Shown: positions 45,879 through 55,192, counted from the first letter of the stretch. The stretch is 64,000 nt of DNA from Sphingomonas_B tabacisoli (GCF_042678385.1 NZ_JBHUDY010000001.1:1-64000); one strand, 5' to 3'. A program made the numbers and translations. The notes: a model not told the origin generated them from the letters alone.

Positions 45879-46742
45879 CTACTTGCCGCGCAGGCCGTCG
45901 AACACTTCGGCGAAGCTCGGCTGCTTCGCATGGATGATGCCGGAACGCGCCGCTTCGATCACCAGCGGCTGCGGGTGGCCATGGAGCGACGCGATGATGA
46001 TCTGCTTGATGGTCTGATAGATGGCGGCGTCTTCCTCCATCACGGCCTTCAGCCGCGTGGCGAGGGGGCCGACCATGCCATAGGCGAGCAGCACGCCCAG
46101 AAAGGTGCCGACCAGCGCCGAGCCGATCATCGCACCCAGAATCGCCGGCGGCTTGTCGATCGAGCCCATCGTCTTCACGACGCCGAGCACTGCCGCGACG
46201 ATGCCGAGCGCGGGAAGAGCATCGGCGAGGCTCTGGAGCTGGTTCGCCGGCCCCATCGCTTCGTGATGGTGCGTCTTGATGCTGTTATCGACGACTTCCT
46301 CGACCGCATGCACGTCGAGCGTGCCCGACGAAACCACGACCAACCGCAACGTGTCGGCGATCAGATGGACCAGCGTCGTGTCCTTCAGCAGCTTCGGATA
46401 CTCGGCGAAGACCGCGCTGGACTTGGGGTCCTCGACATGCGGCTCGAGCGCGATGGGTCCTTCGACGCGCAGCATCTTCATCAGCCGCGAGACCAGGAAG
46501 ATGACGTCGAGGAAGTCCTTTTTGGTGTAGCTCGGTCCCTTGAAGGCTTTCCCCAGTCCCGCGCCGAGCGCCTTCAATTGCTTGCCGTTGTTGCCGATGA
46601 TCAGCGCGCCGACAGCCGCGCCGCCGATGATGATCATCTCGTGCGGCAGGGCTTCCAGCACCGGTCCCAGCGCGCCGCCCGTGAAGACGAAGCCGCCGAA
46701 CACCATGCCCAGGAGAACGACAAGACCGATCGCTGGAAACAT
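45879..46742 (-). CDS. motA: flagellar motor stator protein MotA
   Basis: 287 residues with four membrane helices and the stator motifs PALGIVAAVLGVVKTMG and GMVGPLATRLK. Forms the ion channel with MotB. The ATG follows GGAGG at somewhat long spacing. A sigma28-type promoter lies about 50 nt upstream. Confidence 0.94.
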   Translation of the reverse strand: MFPAIGLVVLLGMVFGGFVFTGGALGPVLEALPHEMIIIGGAAVGALIIGNNGKQLKALGAGLGKAFKGPSYTKKDFLDVIFLVSRLMKMLRVEGPIALEPHVEDPKSSAVFAEYPKLLKDTTLVHLIADTLRLVVVSSGTLDVHAVEEVVDNSIKTHHHEAMGPANQLQSLADALPALGIVAAVLGVVKTMGSIDKPPAILGAMIGSALVGTFLGVLLAYGMVGPLATRLKAVMEEDAAIYQTIKQIIIASLHGHPQPLVIEAARSGIIHAKQPSFAEVFDGLRGK

Positions 46743-46799
46743 CGGGCTTACGCCGCCTCCTTAAAAGCCACCTCGCGGATACGCCCGCGCACATGAGGT

Positions 46800-46826
46800 A
46801 AGACGGCCGATGTTCCCGAAACTTGA
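46800..46826 (-). promoter_or_regulatory. sigma28 (FliA)-type promoter of motAB
   Basis: On the minus strand TCAAGTTT (one mismatch to TAAAGTTT) is followed by exactly 11 bases and GCCGTCTT (core GCCG of GCCGATAA). The spacing matches the FliA consensus. Start expected near 46790, 48 nt before motA. Confidence 0.7.
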
Positions 46827-46841
46827 GGAACAATGTTGGTT

Positions 46842-46866
46842 AAAAACGCGGTAATCCGCGATTTTT
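46842..46866 (-). terminator. intrinsic terminator after flgL
   Basis: On the minus strand AAAAATCGCGG pairs with CCGCGTTTTT around ATTA, giving a strong hairpin and T-run just beyond the flgL stop. It ends the flgB-flgL operon before the motAB promoter. Confidence 0.85.
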
Positions 46867-46873
46867 CGGCGTG

Positions 46874-47800
46874 TTAGTTGATGTAGTCGAACAGGCTGAG
46901 CTGGCTGAGCTTCGAGAAGCTCGCCTGGGTCGCCTGCAGCGTCAGCATCGTCTTCTGCAGGTCGGTCACCGCCGCCTGCACGTCGACGCCTTCGAGATTG
47001 CCGCGATCGATCTGATAATCGTTGGCGGCCTGCGAAAGCCGCTCGGATTCGATGTCGAGCCGGGCGCCGCGGGCACCGATCGAGGCGCGGGCGGTGTTCA
47101 CGCGTTCGAGTGCGTTCTTCAGGCCATCGCTGGCATCGGCCAGCGCCTGCTGGCGCGCGGCGGGCGTCGCGCTGCCGCCGACATCGAGCGCGGCGGCGAG
47201 ATCGCCGACGATCTGGAACACGTCCTTGGTGCCGGCTCCGGCCTGGATGTTGCCGAAGATGCGCGCGCCGCTGTCGGTCGCCTGCACGTTGACGCCGTTG
47301 CCGATCGGGATCGGCGGCGCTTCGCCTTCGCCGGCATAGCTGATCGTGCCATCGGCCGCGCGGGTATAGGCCGCCCCGCTGCCGCTGCCGCCGAACAACG
47401 CGGTGCCGCGCACGTCCGTGGTGTTGGCGGTCGAATAGAGATTGTCGACGATCGACTTGAGCTCGGCTGCGAGCGCGGCGCGGTTGTCGTCGTTCAGCGT
47501 GTCGCTGCCGGCGCGGACCAGCAATTCCTGGGCGCGCTGCAGATCGTTTGCCACGCTCTCCAGCGCGGTGTCGCCCTGGCCGAGCAGCGACTGGGCGAGC
47601 TTGACGTTGCTGGCCGACTGGGTGTCGTTCGACGCGCCCGTCGCCATCCGCGCGAGCCGGGCCGAGACGACGGGATCGTCCGACGGCGTCAGGATGCGCT
47701 TGCCGGTCGAGATCTGCTCCTGGATCTTGGAGGCAAGACCCGACAGGTCGGCCATTTGCCGATTGCGCGAGTCGAAGAAATAGGCCGTGCCGATCTTCAT
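46874..47800 (-). CDS. flgL: flagellar hook-filament junction protein FlgL (HAP3)
   Basis: 308 residues with flagellin-like N- and C-terminal coiled regions (KIQEQISTGKRILTPSDDP at the start and the ATQASFSKLSQLSLFDYIN end). Joins hook to filament. Last gene of the flgB-L operon, 3 bases after flgK. Confidence 0.93.
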   Translation of the reverse strand: MKIGTAYFFDSRNRQMADLSGLASKIQEQISTGKRILTPSDDPVVSARLARMATGASNDTQSASNVKLAQSLLGQGDTALESVANDLQRAQELLVRAGSDTLNDDNRAALAAELKSIVDNLYSTANTTDVRGTALFGGSGSGAAYTRAADGTISYAGEGEAPPIPIGNGVNVQATDSGARIFGNIQAGAGTKDVFQIVGDLAAALDVGGSATPAARQQALADASDGLKNALERVNTARASIGARGARLDIESERLSQAANDYQIDRGNLEGVDVQAAVTDLQKTMLTLQATQASFSKLSQLSLFDYIN

Positions 47801-47803
47801 GAC

Positions 47804-49402
47804 TTACCTCACCGCGTCGAGGATCGACTGGAAGATCTCGCGCGAGACCTGGATCACGCGGCTCGACGCCGCATAGGCCTGCTGGAACTTCATCAGGTCG
47901 ACCGCTTCCTGGTCGAGATTGACGCCGGTCACCGCGTCGCGCGCGGCGGTCGCGCCTTCCAGGATCGCGTTCTGCGCATCCTGCACTTGCCGCTTGGCCG
48001 AGAGCGCCGAGGCATTGGACGAGACCATCTCGTTCGCCGTGCTCTCGAACGCGCCGCTGGTGCGGAGCGCAGCCAGCGCATCGAGATTGCCGTTGTCACG
48101 GCTGCCGGGCTTGGTCGCCGAGATGGTGAAGCTGTCGCCATCGGCCGGCGAGCCGCTGACCGTGATGTCGAGGCCGGCGAGGGTGACTGGTGTGCCCGGG
48201 GTGTAGGGCGCGGTGCCGATCACGCTGTTGGTGACCGGATCGGTCGCGGTCAGCACGCCGCCGCTAATTGTGTATTTCGTGGAAGTAAGCGGGGTGCCGT
48301 TGGTCTGGGAGACCAGCGCGCCGCTGCCGGTGTTGGAGGCTCCGTTGCCGACCGTCCAGGCCCGGGCCGCGGCGACCTGCCGGACCGACAGCGCGTTGAC
48401 AGAAATCGTTCCATTTCCGGCACTTGCGTCGAAAATCGCAGCGCCGGGATTGCCGTCGAGATCGACGCCTTGGGCCTGGACCTGATTGACGCCGGTGGCG
48501 AGCGAAGAGGCGAGGTCGGTGAGCTGCTGCCGGAGATCGGCGACGCGCGTCGAGGCTTCGCCAAAGCCGGCGATCGAGCCGCCGCGCAGCACGACGGCCT
48601 GGGGCGTGACGTTTGGGTCGAGCGTCAGCGCCATCGTGCCGGCCGCGTTGAACGACACGTCGAGCGGCTTGGTGTCGAGGCCGTCGACCAGCACCGGACC
48701 GTTTACGTCGTTGAACTTGACGGTGGCGACGCCGCGTTCGTCGGTCTTGACGCTGATCGATGCGAGCTGGCTGATCTGATCGATCAGATTGTCGCGCTGA
48801 TCCATCAATTGCTGCTGCTCGTTGCTGCCGTCGCGGGCCTTGACCAGGCCCTTGTTGGCTTCGACCAGGGCGGTGGCGAGACCGTTCAATTGATCGACCG
48901 CGAGCTTGGCCGAGGCGCGCAGGTCGGTGTCGATCGAGGCAAGCCCGTTGGCTGAGGTCGAGAAGGCCGCGGACACGCCATAGGCAGCATCCAGGAACGC
49001 GGCGCGCGGGGCCGAGCCGGTCGGATCGGCGGCGATTGCCTGGCCCGCATTGAAGAATTTGGTCATCGCCGTCGAAATGCCGGCGGTGTCGAGGGTCTTT
49101 TCGACGCGGTCGAGCCACACGATCGTGGAGCCGGTGCGGCCCGACTCAGCGGTGGCGTTCCGCATATCGGCCGCCTTGAACGCATCCCATTCGCGGCTGA
49201 CGGTGTTGGCGGCGACGCCCGAGCCGACCGACGTGTTCGAAAGCAGGATGTAGCGCCCGGCGCCGCCCGAAATCTCGGTCAGGTTCGCTTCGCGGCGGAC
49301 ATAGCCCTTGGTGCTCGCGTTCGCGATATTCTCGCCAACGACGTTCAGCGCCGTTTGATAGGCGCGCACACCGGTCGAGCCGATCGAGAGCAGGTCGCTC
49401 AT
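47804..49402 (-). CDS. flgK: flagellar hook-associated protein FlgK (HAP1)
   Basis: 532 residues with the rod-hook family N-terminus (GVRAYQTALNVVGENIANAS) and the FlgK C-terminus (VDLMKFQQAYAASSRVI). First junction protein on the hook. Its start overlaps flgJ by four bases. Confidence 0.95.
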   Translation of the reverse strand: MSDLLSIGSTGVRAYQTALNVVGENIANASTKGYVRREANLTEISGGAGRYILLSNTSVGSGVAANTVSREWDAFKAADMRNATAESGRTGSTIVWLDRVEKTLDTAGISTAMTKFFNAGQAIAADPTGSAPRAAFLDAAYGVSAAFSTSANGLASIDTDLRASAKLAVDQLNGLATALVEANKGLVKARDGSNEQQQLMDQRDNLIDQISQLASISVKTDERGVATVKFNDVNGPVLVDGLDTKPLDVSFNAAGTMALTLDPNVTPQAVVLRGGSIAGFGEASTRVADLRQQLTDLASSLATGVNQVQAQGVDLDGNPGAAIFDASAGNGTISVNALSVRQVAAARAWTVGNGASNTGSGALVSQTNGTPLTSTKYTISGGVLTATDPVTNSVIGTAPYTPGTPVTLAGLDITVSGSPADGDSFTISATKPGSRDNGNLDALAALRTSGAFESTANEMVSSNASALSAKRQVQDAQNAILEGATAARDAVTGVNLDQEAVDLMKFQQAYAASSRVIQVSREIFQSILDAVR

Positions 49403-49746
49403 TTGGCTTCTCCGCCTTTCGCGCTCGCGTCTCCGCCCTTCAGCTCAGGCCGGTTCTTGGCGAGGAAATCGGTCAAGGCCTTGCCGATCCCCATCGGTGT
49501 ATGGAGCGCTATGGTTTCCGAAAGCTTAGCGTCCTGCATGTCGCGGAACTGATCGCCGGCATCGCTGTCGAACAGACCGTCGTCCAGCTTCGCCGCGCGC
49601 GCGGATTTCAGCATCTGGTTGATGAACACGGCCTCGAACTGGGCCGCGGCCTTGGCCAGATTGTCCTTTGTCGCCAGCCGACTGGTGTCGGTGGCGACGC
49701 TGGGACTGCTGGTGATCGGTGATGCCAGAGGCGGGATCGTGGTCAC
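49399..49746 (-). CDS. flgJ: FlgJ-like rod-binding protein (no muramidase domain)
   Basis: 115 residues corresponding only to the N-terminal rod-capping domain of FlgJ (AAQFEAVFINQMLKSAR, then GIGKALTDFL). The C-terminal muramidase of enterobacterial FlgJ is absent, as is usual in alphaproteobacteria. A separate lytic transglycosylase gene lies in the same locus. Confidence 0.9.
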   Translation of the reverse strand: MTTIPPLASPITSSPSVATDTSRLATKDNLAKAAAQFEAVFINQMLKSARAAKLDDGLFDSDAGDQFRDMQDAKLSETIALHTPMGIGKALTDFLAKNRPELKGGDASAKGGEAK

Positions 49747-50939
49747 AGGACGATCAACTCCGCTTTCAGGGCGCCAGCTTCCTTCAGCGCCTCCAGGATG
49801 GCGACCAGGTCGGCCGGCGTTGCGCCGATATTGTTCACCGCTTTCACGATGTCGGCGAGCTTGGGGCCGGGATCGAGCAGGAACATCGGGTTCGCCTTTT
49901 CCTCGACCTGGACGTTGCTCTGCTGCTCGATGGCTGTGACACCGTTGGACAGCGGCGCGGGCTGAACCACACGCGGCGCTTCGTCGATGCGGACGGTCAG
50001 GCGGCCGTGCGTCACCGCGGCCGGGCCGACGCGGACCGCCGAGTTGATGACGACGGTGCCGGTGCGGGCGTTGACGATCACTTTCGCCGGCGGCTCGGCC
50101 GAGACGACGGTGAGGTTCTCGACATCGCTCATCAGCGCGGTGCGGACTTCGGCGCCCTGCGGCGCCTTGATCGCGATCGACACGCCGTCGAGCGTGCGGG
50201 CGGTGCCCGTGCCGAATCGCTTGTTGATCGCCTCGGCGACGCGCTCCGACGTGGTGAAGTCGGACTTTTGCAGATTGAAGCGCAGCTCGTCGCTGGTCGC
50301 AAAGCCGGTCTCGACCGCGCGCTCAACCGTAGCGCCGTCGGGAATGCGGCCGGTCGAAGGGACGTTGACGGTGAGCTTCGACCCGTCCGCGCCTTCGACG
50401 CCGAGACCGCCGACCGCGAGCGCGCCCTGCGCCATCGCGTAGATCTGTCCGTCCGCGCCCTGGAGCGGGACCATCAGCAAGCTGCCGCCGCGCAAGGATT
50501 TCGCCTTGCCGATCGCGGCGACGGTCACGTCGATCCGCTGGCCGGGTTTGGAGAAGGCAGGCAGTTCGGCCGTCACCATCACCGCCGCCGCATTCTTCAG
50601 GCCCGGATTGACGCCGGCCGGCAGGTTGAGTCCGAAGCGCGAGGTCACGCCCTTCATCGACTGGACGGTATATTCCAGATTGTCGTCGCCGGTGCCGGCC
50701 AGGCCTACCACGATGCCGTAGCCGACCAGCTGGTTCGGGCGCACGCCGGCAAAGGCGCCAAGGTCCTTGATCCGCTCGGCGGAGACAGGCGCGGCGATCA
50801 GCGCCAATGCGACACAAAGCGCCTGCACCAAAAGCGTCCATCCCGAGCGAAGTCGAGGGACGTACTGATCTGCCGCACCGAGGAAAGTGCGTGTCTCGAC
50901 TTCGCTCGACATGGACGGGTTTTTTCTGTTCTGCCGCAT
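49743..50939 (-). CDS. flgI: flagellar P-ring protein FlgI
   Basis: 398 residues. The mature part begins at the conserved SAERIKDLGAF after a signal peptide whose hydrophobic core is VALALIAAPVSA. The n-region is unusually long (about 37 residues) because palindromic element B is read through in frame right after MRQNRKN. The start at 50939 has AGGA six bases upstream. Builds the P ring in the periplasm with FlgA help. Confidence 0.94.
   Translation of the reverse strand: MRQNRKNPSMSSEVETRTFLGAADQYVPRLRSGWTLLVQALCVALALIAAPVSAERIKDLGAFAGVRPNQLVGYGIVVGLAGTGDDNLEYTVQSMKGVTSRFGLNLPAGVNPGLKNAAAVMVTAELPAFSKPGQRIDVTVAAIGKAKSLRGGSLLMVPLQGADGQIYAMAQGALAVGGLGVEGADGSKLTVNVPSTGRIPDGATVERAVETGFATSDELRFNLQKSDFTTSERVAEAINKRFGTGTARTLDGVSIAIKAPQGAEVRTALMSDVENLTVVSAEPPAKVIVNARTGTVVINSAVRVGPAAVTHGRLTVRIDEAPRVVQPAPLSNGVTAIEQQSNVQVEEKANPMFLLDPGPKLADIVKAVNNIGATPADLVAILEALKEAGALKAELIVL
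50835..50917. repeat. palindromic REP-like element, family B, inside the flgI signal peptide
   Basis: Arms 50835-50860 and 50894-50917 are inverted copies around GAGCGAAGTCGAG, with about 33 nt between. It lies inside the 5' coding end of flgI and encodes about 28 residues (including SSEVETR and VPRLRSGW) between the first seven codons and the hydrophobic core of the signal peptide. Confidence 0.88.
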
Positions 50940-50947
50940 GTGGAATC

Positions 50948-51610
50948 CTAGAAAGGGCTGACCAGCGAGAAGAAGCGCTGCAGCCAGCCGGGCCGGCTCT
51001 GCCGCTGCAGGTCGCCGCGGCCGGTGTAAGTGATCTTCGCATCCGCCACGCGGGTGGAAAGGACGCGATTGTCGAAATCGATGTCGGCGATCCGGACAAG
51101 GCCCTGGATCTGGACATATTCGTCGCCGCGATTGAGCCGAAGCTGCTTTTCGCCGCGCACCAGCATCGTGCCGTTCGGATAGACCTGCGCCACGGTGACG
51201 CTGATTTCGCCGGTCAGGCTGTTCGACTGGCTGGCGCTGCCATTGCCCTTGAACGCCTGCGTGCCGCTCGCCGACGCGTCGGTCGGGTTGAACAGCGACA
51301 GCGCGCCGGTCGAGGGCGGGGTCAGGCCGATATTGCCGTCGCGGCCGGATTTGGACGCGACATCCTTCTGCGCGCTCATCCGTTCGGCGAGCACGATCGT
51401 CAGCGGATCGCCGACCCGGCGCGCACGCGGACCTTCGTACAGCGCTGCATAGCCGCCCGACGCCTGGAAGATTGCGCCGTTTGCCGGCGGCGGAGGAACC
51501 TGGACCGGAGCAACCGGCGCGAAATCGACCTTCGGCGCCTTCTTGGCGAGGGCGGGCGAGGCGATGAGCGCCAGCGCGATCAGCGCAGCCTTAGAGATTC
51601 TGGTTGGCAT
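50948..51610 (-). CDS. flgH: flagellar L-ring protein FlgH (no lipobox)
   Basis: 220 residues: signal peptide (MPTRISKAALIALALIASPALA), proline-rich segment, then the FlgH core with YEGPRARRVGDPLTIVL and GNIGL. Unlike classical FlgH the cleavage region has Ala rather than the lipobox Cys, so it may not be a lipoprotein. Overlaps flgG by 20 nt. Confidence 0.92.
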   Translation of the reverse strand: MPTRISKAALIALALIASPALAKKAPKVDFAPVAPVQVPPPPANGAIFQASGGYAALYEGPRARRVGDPLTIVLAERMSAQKDVASKSGRDGNIGLTPPSTGALSLFNPTDASASGTQAFKGNGSASQSNSLTGEISVTVAQVYPNGTMLVRGEKQLRLNRGDEYVQIQGLVRIADIDFDNRVLSTRVADAKITYTGRGDLQRQSRPGWLQRFFSLVSPF

Positions 51611-52379
51611 ATTGCAGCATCTGGTCGGTGGCCGAGATCATCTTCGAATTGACCTCGTAGGCGCGCTGCGTCTCGATCATGTCGACCATTTCCTCGACGA
51701 CATTGACGTTCGAGCCTTCGAGCATGCCCTGGCGGATCGAGCCGCGGCCTTCGATACCGGCGACGCCGACCTGGGGCGCACCGCTTGCGGCGGTCTCGGT
51801 CAGATAGTTGCCGCTCTGCGGCGCAAGGCCGGCCGAGTTGGCGAAGGTCGCGAGCGTGATCTGGCCGATCTGGGTCGGCGCCGTCTGGCCGGCGACGGTT
51901 GCGGAGACCGTGCCGTCCGAGCCGATCGTGATCGACGTCGCGCCTTGCGGGATCGTGATGCCGGGCTGCACCTGATAGCCTTCCGACGTCACCATCAGGC
52001 CTTCGGGCGAGCGGGAGAAATTGCCCGCGCGGGTGTAGCCGATCTGGCCGCCCGGCATCTGCACCTGGAAGAAGCCGTCGCCGTCGAGCGCCAGATCGAG
52101 CGAGTTGCCGGTGGTCTGGAGCGACCCCTGCGTGTCGATCTTGGCCGTGCCCTGCACGCGCACGCCGGTGCCGAGATTGAGCCCGGTCGCGTACTTCGTT
52201 TCCGACGTGCTCGGCGCGCCATTGGCCGTGATCGTCTGATAGGCGAGCGTCTCGAACGCGGCGCGGTCGCGCTTGAACCCGGTCGTGTTGACGTTCGCCA
52301 GGTTGTTCGAGATCACGCGCATCCGCTCGTTCTGAGCGTCGAGGCCCGTGCGGGCGATGTGCATCGCTGCGCTGGTCAT
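51591..52379 (-). CDS. flgG: flagellar distal-rod protein FlgG
   Basis: 262 residues; N-terminal rod motif ISNNLANVNTTGFKRDRAAFE and C-terminal VEEMVDMIETQRAYEVNSKMI. Distal rod subunit. 13 bases from flgF. Confidence 0.95.
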   Translation of the reverse strand: MTSAAMHIARTGLDAQNERMRVISNNLANVNTTGFKRDRAAFETLAYQTITANGAPSTSETKYATGLNLGTGVRVQGTAKIDTQGSLQTTGNSLDLALDGDGFFQVQMPGGQIGYTRAGNFSRSPEGLMVTSEGYQVQPGITIPQGATSITIGSDGTVSATVAGQTAPTQIGQITLATFANSAGLAPQSGNYLTETAASGAPQVGVAGIEGRGSIRQGMLEGSNVNVVEEMVDMIETQRAYEVNSKMISATDQMLQYANQNL

Positions 52380-52392
52380 TTCATTGGTCCTT

Positions 52393-53133
52393 TCACGGCA
52401 TCCGCATCAGAGATGCGCCGCCATCGTCCATGTCCTTGGCGGAGGAGAGCATTTTGGCCTGGATTTCGTAGGAGCGCTGATTCTCGATCATCCGGATCAG
52501 CATCTCGGTCATGTTGACGTTCGACTGCTCGAGCGAGCCGGATTTGACTGTGGCGTCCAGATTGGCGGGAAGCGTGCCGCCGTCCTTGACGCGCAGCAGG
52601 TTGTCCAGGCCCTTGACGGTGGTGCTGCCCTTCGGATCGACCAGCTTCAGCCGGTCGATCGCCTGCGGCTTGTCGAGATCGCCGCCCGGCGGGACCACGA
52701 GGACGGAGCCGTCCGGGCCGATCGTCACCTTGGCGGCAGGCGGCAAGGTGATCGGCCCGCTATTGCCGATCACCGGAAAACCGTCGCCGGTCTGCAGCAC
52801 GCCCGAAGGCGCGATCGTGAGGTCGCCGCGGCGGGTATAGGCTTCTTCGCCGTCGCCTGCCTGCACCGCCATCCACGCGTCGCCGTCGATCGCGACGTCG
52901 AGGTCGCGGCCGGTGGAGAGCACGGCGCCGCCCTTGCGGTCGGCATCGACGACTTCCTCGGACGTGAGCGCGCGGGAGTCGAAGCCGGTGCCTTTGAGCG
53001 CGAGCTGCTCGAAGTTGAACGTGTCGGCGCGGAAGCCGATCGTCGAGCCGTTCGCCAGGTTGTTGGCGATCGCGGCCTGCGCGGACATGCGCCCGCGCAG
53101 ACCCGAATATGCGGTGTAGACCAGCCTATCCAT
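52393..53133 (-). CDS. flgF: flagellar proximal-rod protein FlgF
   Basis: 246 residues; N-terminus MDRLVYTAYSGLRGRMSAQ with NNLANGSTIGFRADTF, C-terminus MTEMLIRMIENQRSYEIQAK. Rod subunit, single-copy in this operon. Confidence 0.94.
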   Translation of the reverse strand: MDRLVYTAYSGLRGRMSAQAAIANNLANGSTIGFRADTFNFEQLALKGTGFDSRALTSEEVVDADRKGGAVLSTGRDLDVAIDGDAWMAVQAGDGEEAYTRRGDLTIAPSGVLQTGDGFPVIGNSGPITLPPAAKVTIGPDGSVLVVPPGGDLDKPQAIDRLKLVDPKGSTTVKGLDNLLRVKDGGTLPANLDATVKSGSLEQSNVNMTEMLIRMIENQRSYEIQAKMLSSAKDMDDGGASLMRMP

Positions 53134-53159
53134 CGATCGCCTCTAGCCCTGCCTCTGGA

Positions 53160-54467
53160 TCAGCTACGGATGTTGATGATGGTCTGGCTGAGCTGGGTCT
53201 CGGTATCGATCGCCTTCGCATTCGCCTGGAAGTTGCGCTGCGCGGCGATGAGGCCGACCAGTTCCTCGGTGATGTCGACGTTCGAACGCTCGATCGCGCC
53301 GGCCATGATGTTGCCATAGCCGCCTTCGCCGGCCTGGCCGGGAGTCGCGTCGCCGGAGAGGCCCGAGACCGACCAATAGCTGTTGCCGATCTGGCGCAAG
53401 CCTTGAGGGTTGGCGAACTGGGCGAGCACGACCTTGCCGAGCGCCTGGTTGGTGCCGTTCGAGAAGCTCGCCTTGACCAGGCCGCTGGAGTCGACGGTCA
53501 CGCCCTGAAGCTGGCCGATCGGCTCGCCGTCCTGGCTCTGCGCGATGATCGAGAAGGCGGCCGGGCGCTGGGTGGTGGCGATCGAGAAATCGACCGTCAT
53601 GTCCTGCGGCGCCGCGTTCGGCGGGGTGAAGGTCGCGTACTGGGTCGGGCCGGCCGGCGTTTGCAGCACGCCGTTCGAGTCGAACGTCATGTCCAGCGCC
53701 ACGGGCGGCGTCGGCTGAGTGGGGTCGGCCGAGATCTGCTGGCCGCCGACGAACGAATACACTTTCCAGGTGCTGTTCGTGTTGGTGCCGCCCGGCGCCG
53801 TTTCACGGACATAATAGTTGGTCAGCGTGTTCGGATTGCCGACCGAGTCGTAGATGACGGTCGACGAGGCGTAGTTGTAGGTGTTCGGGTCGAAGCGGCT
53901 GAACGCATAGGGGCTCGCCGCCGTCCAGCGCGGGTCGGCCGACGGGATCGACGCGTTCGCAGAGAGGTTCACCGACACTTTGGCCGCAGACGTTGCTTTC
54001 GGCGTGCCGCTGGTCTGCGGCAGGCGGAGGCTGACGGTATCGTCGAGGCCGGTCGCGACAACTGTGCCGCTGCCGTCCACCGGGAAGACCTGCACGGTCG
54101 CGCCCTGCGAGTCGACGACGAAGCGGTCGGCCGAGACGGAGAAGGCGCCGTTGCGGGTGAAGGCGAGCTCGGTGGTGTTCGGGTTCGGCTTCACCACGAA
54201 AAAGCCCTCGCCGCTGATCGCGAGATCGAGCGACGATTGCGACTGCTGCAGGCCGCCCTGGGCGAACTGCTGGCGAATGCTCTTCACGTAGGAGCCGGAG
54301 CCGATCAGCTGGTTCGGGCTCTTGGTCGTCGTCGAGGCGATGACGTCGCCGAACTCGACGCGGCTGCGCTTGAAGCCATTGGTGCCGACGTTCGCCAGGT
54401 TGTGCGAGATCGTCGCCAGCTCGGTCTGCGACCCCTGAAGGCCCGAAAGAGAGGTGTAGAACGACAT
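53160..54467 (-). CDS. flgE: flagellar hook protein FlgE
   Basis: 435 residues; rod/hook N-terminus FYTSLSGLQGSQTELATISH, a large variable central domain rich in Thr/Asn (about 100-340), and C-terminus VDITEELVGLIAAQRNFQANAK. Hook subunit. About average length for the family. Confidence 0.95.
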   Translation of the reverse strand: MSFYTSLSGLQGSQTELATISHNLANVGTNGFKRSRVEFGDVIASTTTKSPNQLIGSGSYVKSIRQQFAQGGLQQSQSSLDLAISGEGFFVVKPNPNTTELAFTRNGAFSVSADRFVVDSQGATVQVFPVDGSGTVVATGLDDTVSLRLPQTSGTPKATSAAKVSVNLSANASIPSADPRWTAASPYAFSRFDPNTYNYASSTVIYDSVGNPNTLTNYYVRETAPGGTNTNSTWKVYSFVGGQQISADPTQPTPPVALDMTFDSNGVLQTPAGPTQYATFTPPNAAPQDMTVDFSIATTQRPAAFSIIAQSQDGEPIGQLQGVTVDSSGLVKASFSNGTNQALGKVVLAQFANPQGLRQIGNSYWSVSGLSGDATPGQAGEGGYGNIMAGAIERSNVDITEELVGLIAAQRNFQANAKAIDTETQLSQTIINIRS

Positions 54468-54490
54468 GAACTTACTCCTACGTAATCTGT

Positions 54491-55192
54491 TCAGCCGACC
54501 TGGCGGACGGCGGAGAGGGGTTTGGTGCCCAGACCAGCCAGGTTCAGGGTCGGCGCGGTGCCGTCCGAACCCAGGCTGACCGAGGTGACCGGCGCCCAGA
54601 CATTGACGGGTGAAGCAACTCGCGTGCCATTTCTGAGCACGCTTGCCGCGATCTTGTACGGGCCGGCGGGCGCAGCGCCGCCGCTGTCGGTCTTGCCGTC
54701 CCAGTCGATCGCCATGTCGCCTGTGCCCTGCGATCCGTAATTGATCGTGCGCAGCAGGTTGCCGGCGCTGTCGCTGATCTGGACCTGGACGTCGTCCGCG
54801 CTCTCGGAGAGCGGCAGCACCGCATTCAGCGAGCCGTCCTGATTGGGGAAAGCGGTGTCGCCTTCGATCAGCACGGTCTTGCCGACATAGGAGATCGCCT
54901 GCGCGGCGTTCGCATTGCTGAGCTGGGCCGCGACGCTCTTCAGCGTCGTGTTCATCTCGGAGATGCCGGCGACGCTGGAGAACTGCGCCATCTGCGCGAC
55001 CATGTTCTCGTTCTTCACAGGATCGAACGGATCCTGGTTCTTCAGCTGCTCGGTGAGCAGCTTCAGGAACGAGTCCTGGCCCAGCGTGTTCGCTTCCTGC
55101 TCCGTCTGCACCTTGGGGGTGCTGGCGACGCCGGTGCGCGAAATGCCGAGCTTGGCGAGCGTGTCGTCGAAACTGGTGGATACGTCCGTCAT
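54491..55192 (-). CDS. flgD: flagellar hook-cap protein FlgD
   Basis: 233 residues; the conserved N-terminal FLKLLTEQLKNQDPFDPVKN stretch, then two beta domains (FLGDlig and Tudor-like). Scaffold for hook assembly. Overlaps flgC by four bases. Confidence 0.94.
   Translation of the reverse strand: MTDVSTSFDDTLAKLGISRTGVASTPKVQTEQEANTLGQDSFLKLLTEQLKNQDPFDPVKNENMVAQMAQFSSVAGISEMNTTLKSVAAQLSNANAAQAISYVGKTVLIEGDTAFPNQDGSLNAVLPLSESADDVQVQISDSAGNLLRTINYGSQGTGDMAIDWDGKTDSGGAAPAGPYKIAASVLRNGTRVASPVNVWAPVTSVSLGSDGTAPTLNLAGLGTKPLSAVRQVG

Noticed and set aside
46871..48955. A 694-codon open frame on the plus strand opposite flgL/flgK
   Set aside because: It is the mirror of strongly supported minus-strand flagellar genes; high GC leaves few stop codons in antisense frames, and its translation is Arg/Gly-rich with no recognisable domain.
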